A stretch of DNA of 64,000 nucleotides from Nonomuraea roseoviolacea subsp. carminata (GTDB lineage: Bacteria; Actinomycetota; Actinomycetes; Streptosporangiales; Streptosporangiaceae): NCBI RefSeq assembly GCF_024172185.1, contig NZ_JAMZEC010000001.1, positions 2,356,001 to 2,420,000 on the forward strand, in the 5' to 3' direction. Shown one piece after another: positions 47,921-58,979 of this stretch. The notes below the pieces were generated by a model. The model saw nothing but the letters and a program-made list of their open reading frames with translations. It had not been told where the DNA came from and searched no databases. Within the stretch, counting starts at the first letter, position 1; each line of letters begins with the position of its first letter. The position numbers were made by a program, and so were the translations under genes.

Positions 47921-49351
47921 ATGACCACTGACCTGTACGGGCTCGCGTCCGCCGTGCTGCAACCCGGCTACGACGGCGTGGAGGTGCCCGACTGGATGCG
48001 CCGTGCGCTGGGCGAGGGCCTGGGCGGCGTGGTGCTGTTCGCCCGCAACCGGCCGGACGCCGAGGTGGTGCGCCGCCTGCGCGCCGAGAACCCGGCCGTC
48101 GTCGTGGCCGTGGACGAGGAGGGCGGCGCGGTCACCCGGCTGGAGGTCGAGCGGGGCAGCTCGTTCCCCGGCAACCGCGCGCTCGGCGTCGTGGACGACG
48201 TGAAGCTGACCGAGCGGGTCGGCCGCCAGATCGGCCGGATGCTGGCCGAGGCCGACATCACGCTCGACTACGCGCCCTCGGCCGACGTCAACGCCAACCC
48301 CGCCAACCCGGTCATCGGCGTCCGCTCGTTCGGCCCCGAGCCCGGTCTGGTGGCCCGCCACACGGCCGCGTACGTGCGGGGCGTGCAGGGAGCCGGGGTC
48401 GCCGCCTGCGCCAAGCACTTCCCCGGGCACGGCGACACCGTCACCGACTCGCACCTGGCGCTGCCCACCGTGCACGTCTCGCGGGAGACGCTGGCCGAGC
48501 GCGACCTGCCGCCGTTCCGCGCCGCCGTCGAGGCCGGCGTCCAGTCGATCATGTCCGGTCACCTGCTCGTCCCCGACCTGGACCCCGACGCGCCCGCGAC
48601 GCTCAGCCGGACGATCCTGACCGACCTCCTCAGGGAGGAGCTCGGCTTCGACGGGATGCTCGTCACGGACGCCATCGAGATGCGGGCGGTCGCCGCGCTG
48701 CACTCCCCCGGCGAGATCGCGGTGCGCGCGCTCGCGGCCGGCGCCGACGCCGTCTGCGCCGGCCTGGTCACCGAGGACGGCCTGGCCGAGCTGCGATCGG
48801 CCATCGTGACGGCGGTCCAGGACGGGGTCCTGCCGGAGGAGCGCCTGGCCGAGGCGGCGTCCCGGGTGCGCGCGGTCTCCCGCTGGTACGCCGGGCAGGC
48901 GGCGGCCCGCGCCACGGCCGTCGCCGACGCCGACCCCGGCGTGGGCCTGGAGGCGGCCAGGGCCGCCCTGACCACGACCGGCACGGCCCGGCTCACCCGC
49001 CCGCCGCTCGTCGTGGAGGTCAACACGCGGCTCAGCCAGGCCGTGGACCCGTCCATGCCGACGGGCCTCACGGCGGCGCTGGCCGAGCTGCTGCCGGGGA
49101 CCGAGCGGGTGCGCATGACCGACGGGGGCGAACTGCCGGCGTTCGACGAGCGGCCCGTCGTGCTCGCCGTCCACGACGCGGCCCGGCACGCGTGGGTGCG
49201 GGAACGGGTGGAGCAGGCCGTACGGGTGCGGCCGGACACGATCGTGGTGGACACCGGCATCGCCGGGCCGCCCCAGGGCGCGGCGCACGTCGCCACGCAC
49301 GGCATCTCCCGCGTGTCGGCGCGCGCGGCGGCCGAATGGCTGACGCGATGA
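47921..49351 (+). CDS. nagZ: Glycoside hydrolase family 3, beta-N-acetylhexosaminidase (NagZ-like)
   Basis: A 476-residue GH3 enzyme that removes GlcNAc from muropeptides or GlcNAc-anhydroMurNAc. The ATG at 47921 has an ideal AGGAGG four bases upstream. The NagZ signature KHFPGHGDTVTDSHLALPTV is intact, with the nucleophile Asp in LVTDAIEMRAV; GVVLFARN and DEEGGAVTRL lie in the N-terminal barrel. A second domain of about 150 residues follows the barrel. No signal peptide is seen, so the enzyme would act inside the cell on imported fragments. It overlaps the MurR-like gene by ATGA. Confidence 0.92.
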   Translation: MTTDLYGLASAVLQPGYDGVEVPDWMRRALGEGLGGVVLFARNRPDAEVVRRLRAENPAVVVAVDEEGGAVTRLEVERGSSFPGNRALGVVDDVKLTERVGRQIGRMLAEADITLDYAPSADVNANPANPVIGVRSFGPEPGLVARHTAAYVRGVQGAGVAACAKHFPGHGDTVTDSHLALPTVHVSRETLAERDLPPFRAAVEAGVQSIMSGHLLVPDLDPDAPATLSRTILTDLLREELGFDGMLVTDAIEMRAVAALHSPGEIAVRALAAGADAVCAGLVTEDGLAELRSAIVTAVQDGVLPEERLAEAASRVRAVSRWYAGQAAARATAVADADPGVGLEAARAALTTTGTARLTRPPLVVEVNTRLSQAVDPSMPTGLTAALAELLPGTERVRMTDGGELPAFDERPVVLAVHDAARHAWVRERVEQAVRVRPDTIVVDTGIAGPPQGAAHVATHGISRVSARAAAEWLTR

Positions 49352-50256
49352 CCGACCGCCTCACGGGCGCGGCGGCGGGCCGGGCCGCCCCGCCTCCCGA
49401 GCCCGCCAACCCCGCCGCCGCCGTCCGCGCCGTGCTCCCCTCCCTCACCCCGGCGGCGCGGGCCATCGCGCGCATCATCCTCGACGACCCCGAGCTGGTG
49501 GTACGCAGCACGATCACCGAGTTCAGCGCGGTGTCCGGCACGAGCGAGGCGACGATCGTCCGCACGGCCCGGGTGCTCGGCTACAGCGGCTACTCCCAGC
49601 TGCGCTTCGCGCTGGCGGCGGCCGTGGCGGTCGCCAAGGAGCCCGAACGCCTCGTACCGGGCGACCTCGGCCCCGAGGACCCGCTCACCGACGTGATCGC
49701 CAAGGTGGCGCGCGCCGAGTCGGAGGCGCTGGCGGACACGGCCGCCCAGCTCGACCCCGAACAGCTCGGCGAGGTCGTCACGGCCATCGCCGCCGCCCGC
49801 CGCGTGGACGTCTACGGGGTCGGCGCGTCGGGCCTGGTGGCGACGGACATGTCGCAGAAGCTGCTGCGGATCGGCCTGTCGAGCCACCCGTTCGCGGACG
49901 CCCACCTGGCGCTGACCAGCGCCGCCCTGCTCAAGGAGGGCGACGTGGCGGTGGCCATCAGCTGCAGCGGCGAGACGCCGGACGTGCTCGTCCCGGCCCG
50001 CACGGCGGCCGATGCCGGCGCCATGGTCGTCGGCATCACCAACAACCCGCGCTCGACACTGGCGGGACTGGCCCACCACACGATGGTGTCGGCGGGACGG
50101 GAGACCGCCTTCCGGCCAGGGGCGCTGGCCAGCCGCATCAGCCAGCTCCTGATCGTGGACTGCGTGTTCGTCGGGCTCGCCCAGCGCACGTACGACACGG
50201 CGGACGCCGCCATCCGCGCCACCCGCGAGGCCACGGAGCGCTACCGGCTCCGCTGA
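49348..50256 (+). CDS. MurR/RpiR-family transcriptional regulator
   Basis: A 302-residue regulator: N-terminal HTH of the RpiR type (LTPAARAIARIILDDPELVV, SAVSGTSEATIVRTARVLGY) and C-terminal SIS sugar-phosphate-binding domain (RVDVYGVGASGLVATDMSQK, GDVAVAISCSGETPDVL). Its ATG overlaps the nagZ-like stop. The ligand is probably a recycling intermediate such as MurNAc-6-phosphate or GlcNAc-6-phosphate, and the target is likely the shared region at 47801-47840. Confidence 0.92.
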   Translation: MTDRLTGAAAGRAAPPPEPANPAAAVRAVLPSLTPAARAIARIILDDPELVVRSTITEFSAVSGTSEATIVRTARVLGYSGYSQLRFALAAAVAVAKEPERLVPGDLGPEDPLTDVIAKVARAESEALADTAAQLDPEQLGEVVTAIAAARRVDVYGVGASGLVATDMSQKLLRIGLSSHPFADAHLALTSAALLKEGDVAVAISCSGETPDVLVPARTAADAGAMVVGITNNPRSTLAGLAHHTMVSAGRETAFRPGALASRISQLLIVDCVFVGLAQRTYDTADAAIRATREATERYRLR

Positions 50257-50279
50257 CGTCCGAAGAGCAAGGTCCTCAC

Positions 50280-50322
50280 GGGGGGCGCGCTCCGCGCGAG
50301 GGGCATTCGGGCCGCGCCCCCC
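50280..50322 (+). terminator. Hairpin after the MurR-like gene
   Basis: GGGGGGCGCG (50280-50289) pairs perfectly with CGCGCCCCCC (50313-50322) around a 23-nt loop that can form its own small stem. It lies 23 bases after the stop. The remaining bases to 50551 contain no gene that I can support. Confidence 0.6.
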
Positions 50323-50551
50323 AGGGAGCTCCCGCCCCCTTCGACCCCCGCCAACGGCATGGCCCTCGCTCCGCTCGGACGCCCCCAGCAGGGCTCCGCC
50401 CCGCACCCCGACCAGGGGCCTGCCGGCCCCCGGACCCCCGAGTCGTTGACCGGCCATGCTGGCGGGGCGGTTGCACGACCACTGCGCGAAGGACGACGAT
50501 CGGCGACGCGTCGGCATCCGTCGTGGCCGCCGCCCTCGAGAAAGGCTTCCC

Positions 50552-50992
50552 ATGGACCAGACCGCGCCCCCGGCCGACCTCGGCGAGGTCTTCGCCCAGC
50601 CGTTCACGCCCCGCTTCTACGAGATCGACGGCCAGGGCGTCATGTTCAACATGTGGTACCTGGCCTATGTCGACGAGGCGGTGACCGGCTTCTTCGCCCA
50701 CCGCGGCCTGCCGTACGACAAGTGGCCCGAGCTGGGTTTCGACGTGCGTGTCGCCCACGCCGAACTCGACTGGAAGGAGGGCATCGAGGGCGGTGAACGG
50801 TCCGAGGTGCTGATCAGCACCTCCCGTATCGGAGGCAAGAGCTTCACCTTGGACTTCGCCTTCCGGCGCGACGGGAGGACGACCTGCACGGGCCGCGTCG
50901 TCTACGTCACGGTGGCGACCGGCGATTCCGCCACGATTCCGCTGCCGTCCCCCCTGATCGACGCGCTGGGCGCGATCGCCCCGCTGCGCTAG
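50552..50992 (+). CDS. 4HBT-type acyl-CoA thioesterase
   Basis: A 146-residue hot-dog-fold protein resembling 4-hydroxybenzoyl-CoA thioesterases (PRFYEIDGQGVMFNMWYLAY with the catalytic-Asp region, then YVDEAVTGFF). It would hydrolyse an acyl-CoA in the cytosol; the acyl group is unknown. The ATG at 50552 has AAAGG upstream. The last base of its TAG stop is the first base of an IS5-family element, so the coding region is untouched by the insertion. Confidence 0.85.
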   Translation: MDQTAPPADLGEVFAQPFTPRFYEIDGQGVMFNMWYLAYVDEAVTGFFAHRGLPYDKWPELGFDVRVAHAELDWKEGIEGGERSEVLISTSRIGGKSFTLDFAFRRDGRTTCTGRVVYVTVATGDSATIPLPSPLIDALGAIAPLR

Positions 50993-51009
50993 GGCCTGTT
51001 TTGTGGATC
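50992..51009. repeat. Left terminal inverted repeat of the IS5-family element
   Basis: GGGCCTGTTTTGTGGATC; matches the right end (51948-51965, reverse complement) at 17 of 18 positions. Confidence 0.9.
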
Positions 51010-51486
51010 TCATGCAAGCCATAGCAGCAGGCAGGCGATGGTGACAGCTGCCTGGTAGTGAACGGCGAGCTTGTCGTAGCGGGTGGCGATGCCTCTGAAC
51101 TGCTTGAGCCGGTTGAAACAGCGTTCGACGACGTTGCGACGTTTGTAACGGGCAGGGTCGAACGCGCAGCGCCGGTGCCCTCGATGAGCTCGCCCAGCCA
51201 GCTGGTCGACGCGTTCAGGGATGGTCGCGCTGATACCCCGCCGGCGCAGATAGGTACGGATGGCCCGGGAGCTGTAGCCCTTGTCAGCGATGACGTGCTG
51301 AGGCCGGGTGCGGGGACGGCCAAGGCCGAGCCGAGGGACGCGAACGGCTGCCATCACACGGGTGAACTCGGTGCAGTCGTTGATGTTGCCGCCGGTGAGA
51401 ACGAACGCCAGCGGCAGGCCGCGTCCGTCGGTGGCCAGGTGGAGTTTGGTGGTCAGTCCGCCGCGCGAGCGCCCGAGCGCCTGTCC
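51010..51486 (-). CDS. IS5-family transposase, second frame (orfB)
   Basis: The downstream frame of the transposase, read by -1 shifting from orfA. It is open from the overlap and includes GQALGRSRGGLTTKLHLATD, then VIADKGYSSRAIRTYL with the second catalytic Asp and RRNVVERCFNRLKQFRG with the catalytic Glu, ending at 51010. The first internal ATG is at 51357, too late to give a useful protein alone, so it works as the C-terminal half of a fused transposase. Confidence 0.85.
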   Translation of the reverse strand, partial: GQALGRSRGGLTTKLHLATDGRGLPLAFVLTGGNINDCTEFTRVMAAVRVPRLGLGRPRTRPQHVIADKGYSSRAIRTYLRRRGISATIPERVDQLAGRAHRGHRRCAFDPARYKRRNVVERCFNRLKQFRGIATRYDKLAVHYQAAVTIACLLLWLA

Positions 51487-51875
51487 GCCTTGATCCCCAA
51501 CGTGATGGTTCGTCCTTGCCGGGTTCCCCCTTTACGGGCGCCCGCGGCGTGCTGGTGGGCCCGGACAATGGTCGAGTCGACGCAGACGGCCGACCAGTCC
51601 ACCGCTCCTGCCGCATCCTCGTGAGCCTGGACATGCTCCAGCAGCCGCTGCCACGTCCCATCCGCTGACCAGCGACGGAACCGCTGATAGATCGTCTGCC
51701 AAGGGCCATACCGTTCGGGGATGTCCCGCCAGTCGGCACCGGTGCGGATCTTCCACACGATGCCGTTGAGCACTTGACGGTGATCCCGCCACCGGCCACC
51801 TCGTCCTGGGTGGGCCGGCAGTAGCGGCGCGATACGTTCCCACGCGGCATCGGTTAACTCATGGCGACGGACCAT
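51453..51875 (-). CDS. IS5-family transposase, first frame (orfA)
   Basis: The N-terminal transposase frame, 140 residues from the ATG at 51875 (a GTG at 51893 adds six). It holds the DUF4096-type start (RHELTDAAWERIAPLLP), WRDIPERYGPWQTIYQRF and the first catalytic Asp in WSAVCVDSTIVRAHQH. It ends in ADRRSGARAAD, while the continuing sequence of relatives is found in the -1 frame (orfB), so ribosomal frameshifting near 51455-51510 produces the active enzyme. Confidence 0.88.
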   Translation of the reverse strand: MVRRHELTDAAWERIAPLLPAHPGRGGRWRDHRQVLNGIVWKIRTGADWRDIPERYGPWQTIYQRFRRWSADGTWQRLLEHVQAHEDAAGAVDWSAVCVDSTIVRAHQHAAGARKGGTRQGRTITLGIKADRRSGARAAD

Positions 51876-51923
51876 GTACCCATCGAGCCACACCCGAGCT
51901 CATCGCGCTGCCCGAATCGGCGA

Positions 51924-51950
51924 ATCAGGAGGTTGAACCCACCTCCTGAT
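51924..51950. repeat. Hairpin inside the IS end
   Basis: ATCAGGAGGT and ACCTCCTGAT form a perfect 10-bp stem with a 7-nt loop, between the right terminal repeat and the transposase start. It could shield transposase translation when transcribed from outside, as other IS elements do. Confidence 0.6.
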
Positions 51951-52014
51951 CCACAAAACACGCCCTAGGACCGGCGGCCCCGCCTGGCGGCGACAGCCGG
52001 GGCCGCCAGGGTCG

Positions 52015-52197
52015 TCACCTGTCGGCGACGAGCGTGCCGCCCACGGCGTAGCCGTCGGCCGGGTAGTCCTGGATCCAGATGTGCACGCTGTCCGCCGGGA
52101 TCTTGTAGGCGTCCACGAAGGCGTCGGTGATCCGGTTGACCAGGTCCCGCTTGAGCTCGGGGTCCTTGGGGAGCTGCTGGATCGTGACGGCAGGCAT
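52015..52197 (-). CDS. 4-oxalocrotonate tautomerase-family enzyme
   Basis: A 60-residue protein of the smallest tautomerase family. After Met removal the N-terminal Pro (MPAVTIQQLP) is the catalytic base; the rest has the beta-alpha-beta pattern (RDLVNRITDAFVDAYKIPAD, VHIWIQDYPADGYAVGG). Such enzymes are homohexamers and act in degradation of aromatic compounds. It is divergent from a LysR gene with a T-N11-A box between, so it is probably induced by a ligand of that regulator. Confidence 0.9.
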   Translation of the reverse strand: MPAVTIQQLPKDPELKRDLVNRITDAFVDAYKIPADSVHIWIQDYPADGYAVGGTLVADR

Positions 52198-52296
52198 GAG
52201 GTGTCTCCTCCATGAGTGGTGTGGATTGCTGCGCTTTGCGCACCATCAGTCAATCGGCGCCGCGCGCCGGGAACCAGACGCAGTCCGGACCTGCTG

Positions 52297-52315
52297 CGAT
52301 CACTGATGCTGATCG
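52297..52315. promoter_or_regulatory. LysR-type T-N11-A operator
   Basis: CGATCA-CTGATGC-TGATCG is a perfect 6-bp inverted repeat around 7 bases and contains the T-N11-A pattern of LysR boxes. It lies between the tautomerase and lysR genes. TATGCT at 52321-52326 just downstream looks like a -10 element for lysR, so the regulator would control itself. Confidence 0.7.
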
Positions 52316-52333
52316 TCACTTATGCTCGGGCCC

Positions 52334-53227
52334 GTGGAGCTTCGTCAGGTGCGCTGCTTCGTGGCCGTGGCCGAGGAACTGCACTTCGGGCGGGCGGCCG
52401 AACGCCTCCTGCTCGGCCAGCCCGCGGTCAGCCAGCACATCAGGCGGCTGGAGCGGGAGCTGGGGGTCGAGCTGTTCGACCGATCCCCCCGGCATGTCCG
52501 GCTCACCGCCGCCGGTGAGCTGTTCCTGCCCGGCGCCCGCAAGATCCTCGCCGCCGAGGAGGAGGCGCGGGCCGCCGTCGCCGCGCTGGCCGGGCCGGGA
52601 GAGGGGCGGGCGGGCGTGTTCCGGCTCGGCACCGTGACCGGCCTGGGCCCGCGGCTGGACCGGATCCTCGACGCCTACGAGCAGCACGCGCCCGGCGTGC
52701 GGGTCGAGCTGGTCTCCCTGCCCGTCAAGGAGAGACTCGCGCGGCTCGTCGGCGACCGCCTGCACGCCGCGTTCGTCCGCGCCGCCGTGCCGGACGACGA
52801 CCCCGAGCTGCGGTTCATCCCGCTCTGGGAGGAGGAGCTCCTCGTCGCGCTGCCCGCCCGCCATCCCCTCGCCGCGGGGGACCCGCCGGCGCTGGCGGAC
52901 CTCGCCGGCCTGCCGCTGCGGCTCACCGACCGCCGTACCAACCCGGCCCTGGTCGATCTGGTGGTGAACGCCTGCCATGAGGCCGGCTTCGAGCCCGTTC
53001 CGGCTCCGGCGGCCAGCACGATGCACGACACCCTGGCCGCCGTCGGGGCGGGCGCCCCCACCTGGACGGTCGTCTACGCGGCCAACGCCGCGATGACCAG
53101 TGTTCCGCGGGTGGTCTTCCGCCGTCTGCGCGACCGCGTCCTCACCCTGCCGACCTCGCTCGCCGTGCGACGCTCGCGTGCCGTTCCCCGTGTCCTGCTC
53201 GCGGCCTGCCGTGGTGACAGGACCTGA
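52334..53227 (+). CDS. LysR-family transcriptional regulator
   Basis: A 297-residue LysR protein from the GTG at 52334, which matches the usual N-terminus (VELRQVRCFVAVAEELHFGR); an ATG at 52322 would overlap the likely -10 box TATGCT, and the transcript may be leaderless. The HTH is LLLGQPAVSQHIRRLERELG. The C-terminal periplasmic-binding-like domain (RFIPLWEEELLVALPARHP) binds an inducer. It is divergent from the small tautomerase, its probable target. Confidence 0.9.
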   Translation: MELRQVRCFVAVAEELHFGRAAERLLLGQPAVSQHIRRLERELGVELFDRSPRHVRLTAAGELFLPGARKILAAEEEARAAVAALAGPGEGRAGVFRLGTVTGLGPRLDRILDAYEQHAPGVRVELVSLPVKERLARLVGDRLHAAFVRAAVPDDDPELRFIPLWEEELLVALPARHPLAAGDPPALADLAGLPLRLTDRRTNPALVDLVVNACHEAGFEPVPAPAASTMHDTLAAVGAGAPTWTVVYAANAAMTSVPRVVFRRLRDRVLTLPTSLAVRRSRAVPRVLLAACRGDRT

Positions 53228-53328
53228 CGACAACCTGTTCGCCTCGGGTCAGCCCTGCCCCATCCGCCTCCTGAGACGGAATAGGCTCATGCCTGCAGTC
53301 GGGCCTGGGCGCAAGGTAAGGGGAACAG

Positions 53329-56879
<3,551 letters not shown>

Positions 56880-56883
<4 letters not shown>

Positions 56884-57230
56884 CCGCGCGGCGGCGCATC
56901 GACCTGGCCGTCAGCGACGAGCCGCCGACCTGCCCCCGGTGCGCCGGCCGGGGGCTGGCTCTGGTGCGCGTCCCGTACGGCTGGACGAACGCCGCCGGCG
57001 TGCCGGTGCGCAGCCGTACCGGGATCGTGCTGTGCGAGCGCTGCGACGCCGACACGCCGCACGCGGCGCCGCTCATCACGTGGTTCCACGTGCACGGGCG
57101 GGTGCGGGACGACACCGGCGCCGAGTTCGCGCGCGTGCTCAGGGCCTGGGCCGAGCACGCCGAGGTGCCGCCGCTGGACGAGCGGGCGCTGGAGGACGAG
57201 ATCGCGCTGTGGGGGCGCGGCGCGCTGTAA
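56880..57230 (+). CDS. Small zinc-ribbon protein coupled to dnaE1 (DUF6300-like)
   Basis: A 116-residue protein whose GTG overlaps the dnaE1 stop. It has two CxxC pairs (CPRC near residue 19 and CERC near 54), the signature of a small zinc ribbon, with VPYGWTNAAGVPVR between and ITWFHVHGRVRDDTGAEFAR after; this resembles DUF6300. The direct coupling to dnaE1 could be accidental or point to replication; I do not know a function. DNA-binding or a structural role is possible. Confidence 0.7.
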
Positions 57231-57301
57231 CCCCATGGTTCTGCCCGACAGGCTCGACCGGGTGGTGAGAACTCGATCCGCCACATCGGGGAAAAACGGG
57301 C

Positions 57302-57895
57302 ATGACACAAACGCACCCGGCGGAGACGGCCGAGGTGGACGACGCCGAACTGATCCGGTGGTCACGTGACGACCCGGAACAGTTCGGCGGCTTGTTCGAC
57401 CGCTACATCGAGCAGATCCACCGTTTCGTCGCCAGACGGCTCGGCACCCAGGCGGCCGACGACATCGCGGCCGAGACGTTCCTGACCGCTTTTCGCAGCC
57501 GCGCCTCCTACGACCCCGCCCAGCGGCTCGCCGGCCCCTGGCTTTACGGCATCGCGACCAACCTCATCGCCAAGCATCGGCGCGGCGAGGAGAGGTTCCT
57601 GCGCGCCCTGAGCCGTTCCGGTACGAGCCCGATGCCGGAGCCGCCGATGGCCGACAGGGTCGTCGGCCGCGTGGCCGCACAGGAGGTGGACCGCCGGCTC
57701 GCGGGGGCGCTGGCGTCCATGTCCTCCGGCGACCGCGACGTGCTGCTGCTGGTGGCGTGGGGCGAGCTGACGTACGAGGAGGTCGCGGCGGTGCTCAGGG
57801 TGCCGATCGGGACGGTCCGCTCGCGTCTCCACCGAGCGCGCAAGAAGGCACGGATCGCCCTCGGGGGCGACGATCCGACAAGAGAGGTCGCATGA
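57302..57895 (+). CDS. ECF RNA polymerase sigma factor
   Basis: A 197-residue group 4 sigma factor: region 2 around residues 30-95 (FDRYIEQIHRFVARRLGTQA, PWLYGIATNLIAKHRRGEE) and region 4 near 130-190 (LTYEEVAAVLRVPIGTVRSR). The ATG at 57302 fits. It overlaps the following gene by ATGA. That gene product has the layout of a membrane-anchored partner, so the pair is likely a sigma/anti-sigma-like unit. Confidence 0.92.
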   Translation: MTQTHPAETAEVDDAELIRWSRDDPEQFGGLFDRYIEQIHRFVARRLGTQAADDIAAETFLTAFRSRASYDPAQRLAGPWLYGIATNLIAKHRRGEERFLRALSRSGTSPMPEPPMADRVVGRVAAQEVDRRLAGALASMSSGDRDVLLLVAWGELTYEEVAAVLRVPIGTVRSRLHRARKKARIALGGDDPTREVA

Positions 57896-58887
57896 TGGAC
57901 GAGATCAAGCAGTTCCTCGGATCCACCCCGGTGATCACCCGGGAGGCGAAGGACGCGGCACGCGCCCAGCTCCAGCGGGCGATGCGGGACCCGCTCCCCC
58001 AGCCGGCGAGGCGGCGCACGTTCCGCCTCCCGCGCCTGGCCTGGCGGTTCGGGATCGCCGCCGTGGCGGCCTCGGCCCTGCTCGTCGGCTACGGCGTCGT
58101 GCGCGGTGGCGACCGGTCGGTCGCGTACGCCGACGTCAGGGACCTCGGCGAGCGGGCCGCCGAGGCAGCCGAACGTCACTCCGACGACGCCTACACGAGA
58201 ACCCCTTCTCCGGGTCAGTGGCTGTACGTGAAGGAGTCGATCGCCCCGCTGCTCGCCGAGCCCCGGCCCGAGGTGGATCGCGACAGGCGCGAGACCCTGG
58301 AGCTCTGGTACAGCCTGGACGGCAGGCAGGTGGCGATGGACGACGGCGCGGGCAAGCTCGTCATCGAGGAGGTGAGCACCGGTCTCAAGGCCGCCGACCT
58401 GGCCCGGGAGCCGGTCACGCCCGACGGGGTGCTCGCCAAGGTCAAGGCGGCCGTCGCCGCGACCCCCGCCTCGCCGTTCGACCAGGGCAGGTCCGAGCAG
58501 GAGCGCGCCTTCCAGACGATCAGCACGCTCATGGGCGGGCAGCCGCTCACACCGCCGGTCCGCGCGGCGCTGTTCCGGGCACTGCCGAAGATCGACGGCG
58601 TCTCGGTCAAGCAGGACGCCGTGGACGCCGCGGGCCGCCACGGCGTCGCCTTCGCCTACACCGGGCCGCGGGAACGTTCTGAGATCATCCTCGACGCCGA
58701 GGACTACCGCTTCCTCGGCCTCTACGGCGAGAACCTCTTCGACCAGGCATGGCCGGGAGAGGGAATGCCGTTCTCCCCTCCTCCCGGGACGAAGAGGGGT
58801 ACCGTCAAGGCCGGCGCTCCCCTGGTGTGGAGCGCGCAGCTGGAGACGAAGGTCGTCGACAAGCCGGGGAACCTTCCCCAGCGATAG
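57892..58887 (+). CDS. CU044_5270-type membrane protein, sigma partner
   Basis: A 331-residue protein coupled to the ECF sigma gene by ATGA. A cytosolic N-terminus of about 50 residues precedes one membrane helix (FGIAAVAASALLVGYGVV) and a large extracytoplasmic domain (PGQWLYVKESIAPLL, RETLELWYSLDGRQVAMDDG) resembling the CU044_5270 family, which is commonly encoded beside ECF sigma factors in actinomycetes. An anti-sigma or envelope-sensing role is inferred from context; the short cytosolic part lacks a visible zinc-binding anti-sigma motif. Confidence 0.85.
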   Translation: MMDEIKQFLGSTPVITREAKDAARAQLQRAMRDPLPQPARRRTFRLPRLAWRFGIAAVAASALLVGYGVVRGGDRSVAYADVRDLGERAAEAAERHSDDAYTRTPSPGQWLYVKESIAPLLAEPRPEVDRDRRETLELWYSLDGRQVAMDDGAGKLVIEEVSTGLKAADLAREPVTPDGVLAKVKAAVAATPASPFDQGRSEQERAFQTISTLMGGQPLTPPVRAALFRALPKIDGVSVKQDAVDAAGRHGVAFAYTGPRERSEIILDAEDYRFLGLYGENLFDQAWPGEGMPFSPPPGTKRGTVKAGAPLVWSAQLETKVVDKPGNLPQR

Positions 58888-58979
58888 GCGCCCCGCCAGG
58901 AGCGGACGCCGGCGGCGCGCGGGCGGTGATCCCGGTGGGTAGGGTCGGTCGCAGAGCCGGGCGAAGGGCTGGTGACGCG

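Larger units (their letters stand above)
50992..51965 (-). mobile_element. IS5-family (IS427-like) insertion sequence, complete
   Basis: A 974-bp element bounded by 18-bp inverted repeats with 17 matches: left GGGCCTGTTTTGTGGATC (50992-51009), right GATCCACAAAACACGCCC (51948-51965). A TA dinucleotide flanks both ends (50990-50991, 51966-51967), the expected short target duplication. Two overlapping frames encode one DDE transposase by frameshifting. An additional perfect 10-bp hairpin (51924-51950) lies between the right end and the transposase start. Nothing in it is visibly broken, so it may be active. Confidence 0.93.

Noticed and set aside
50257..50551. Possible genes in the gap before the thioesterase
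   Set aside because: Frames here are short, Pro/Arg-rich and lack ribosome binding sites; only a hairpin is supported.
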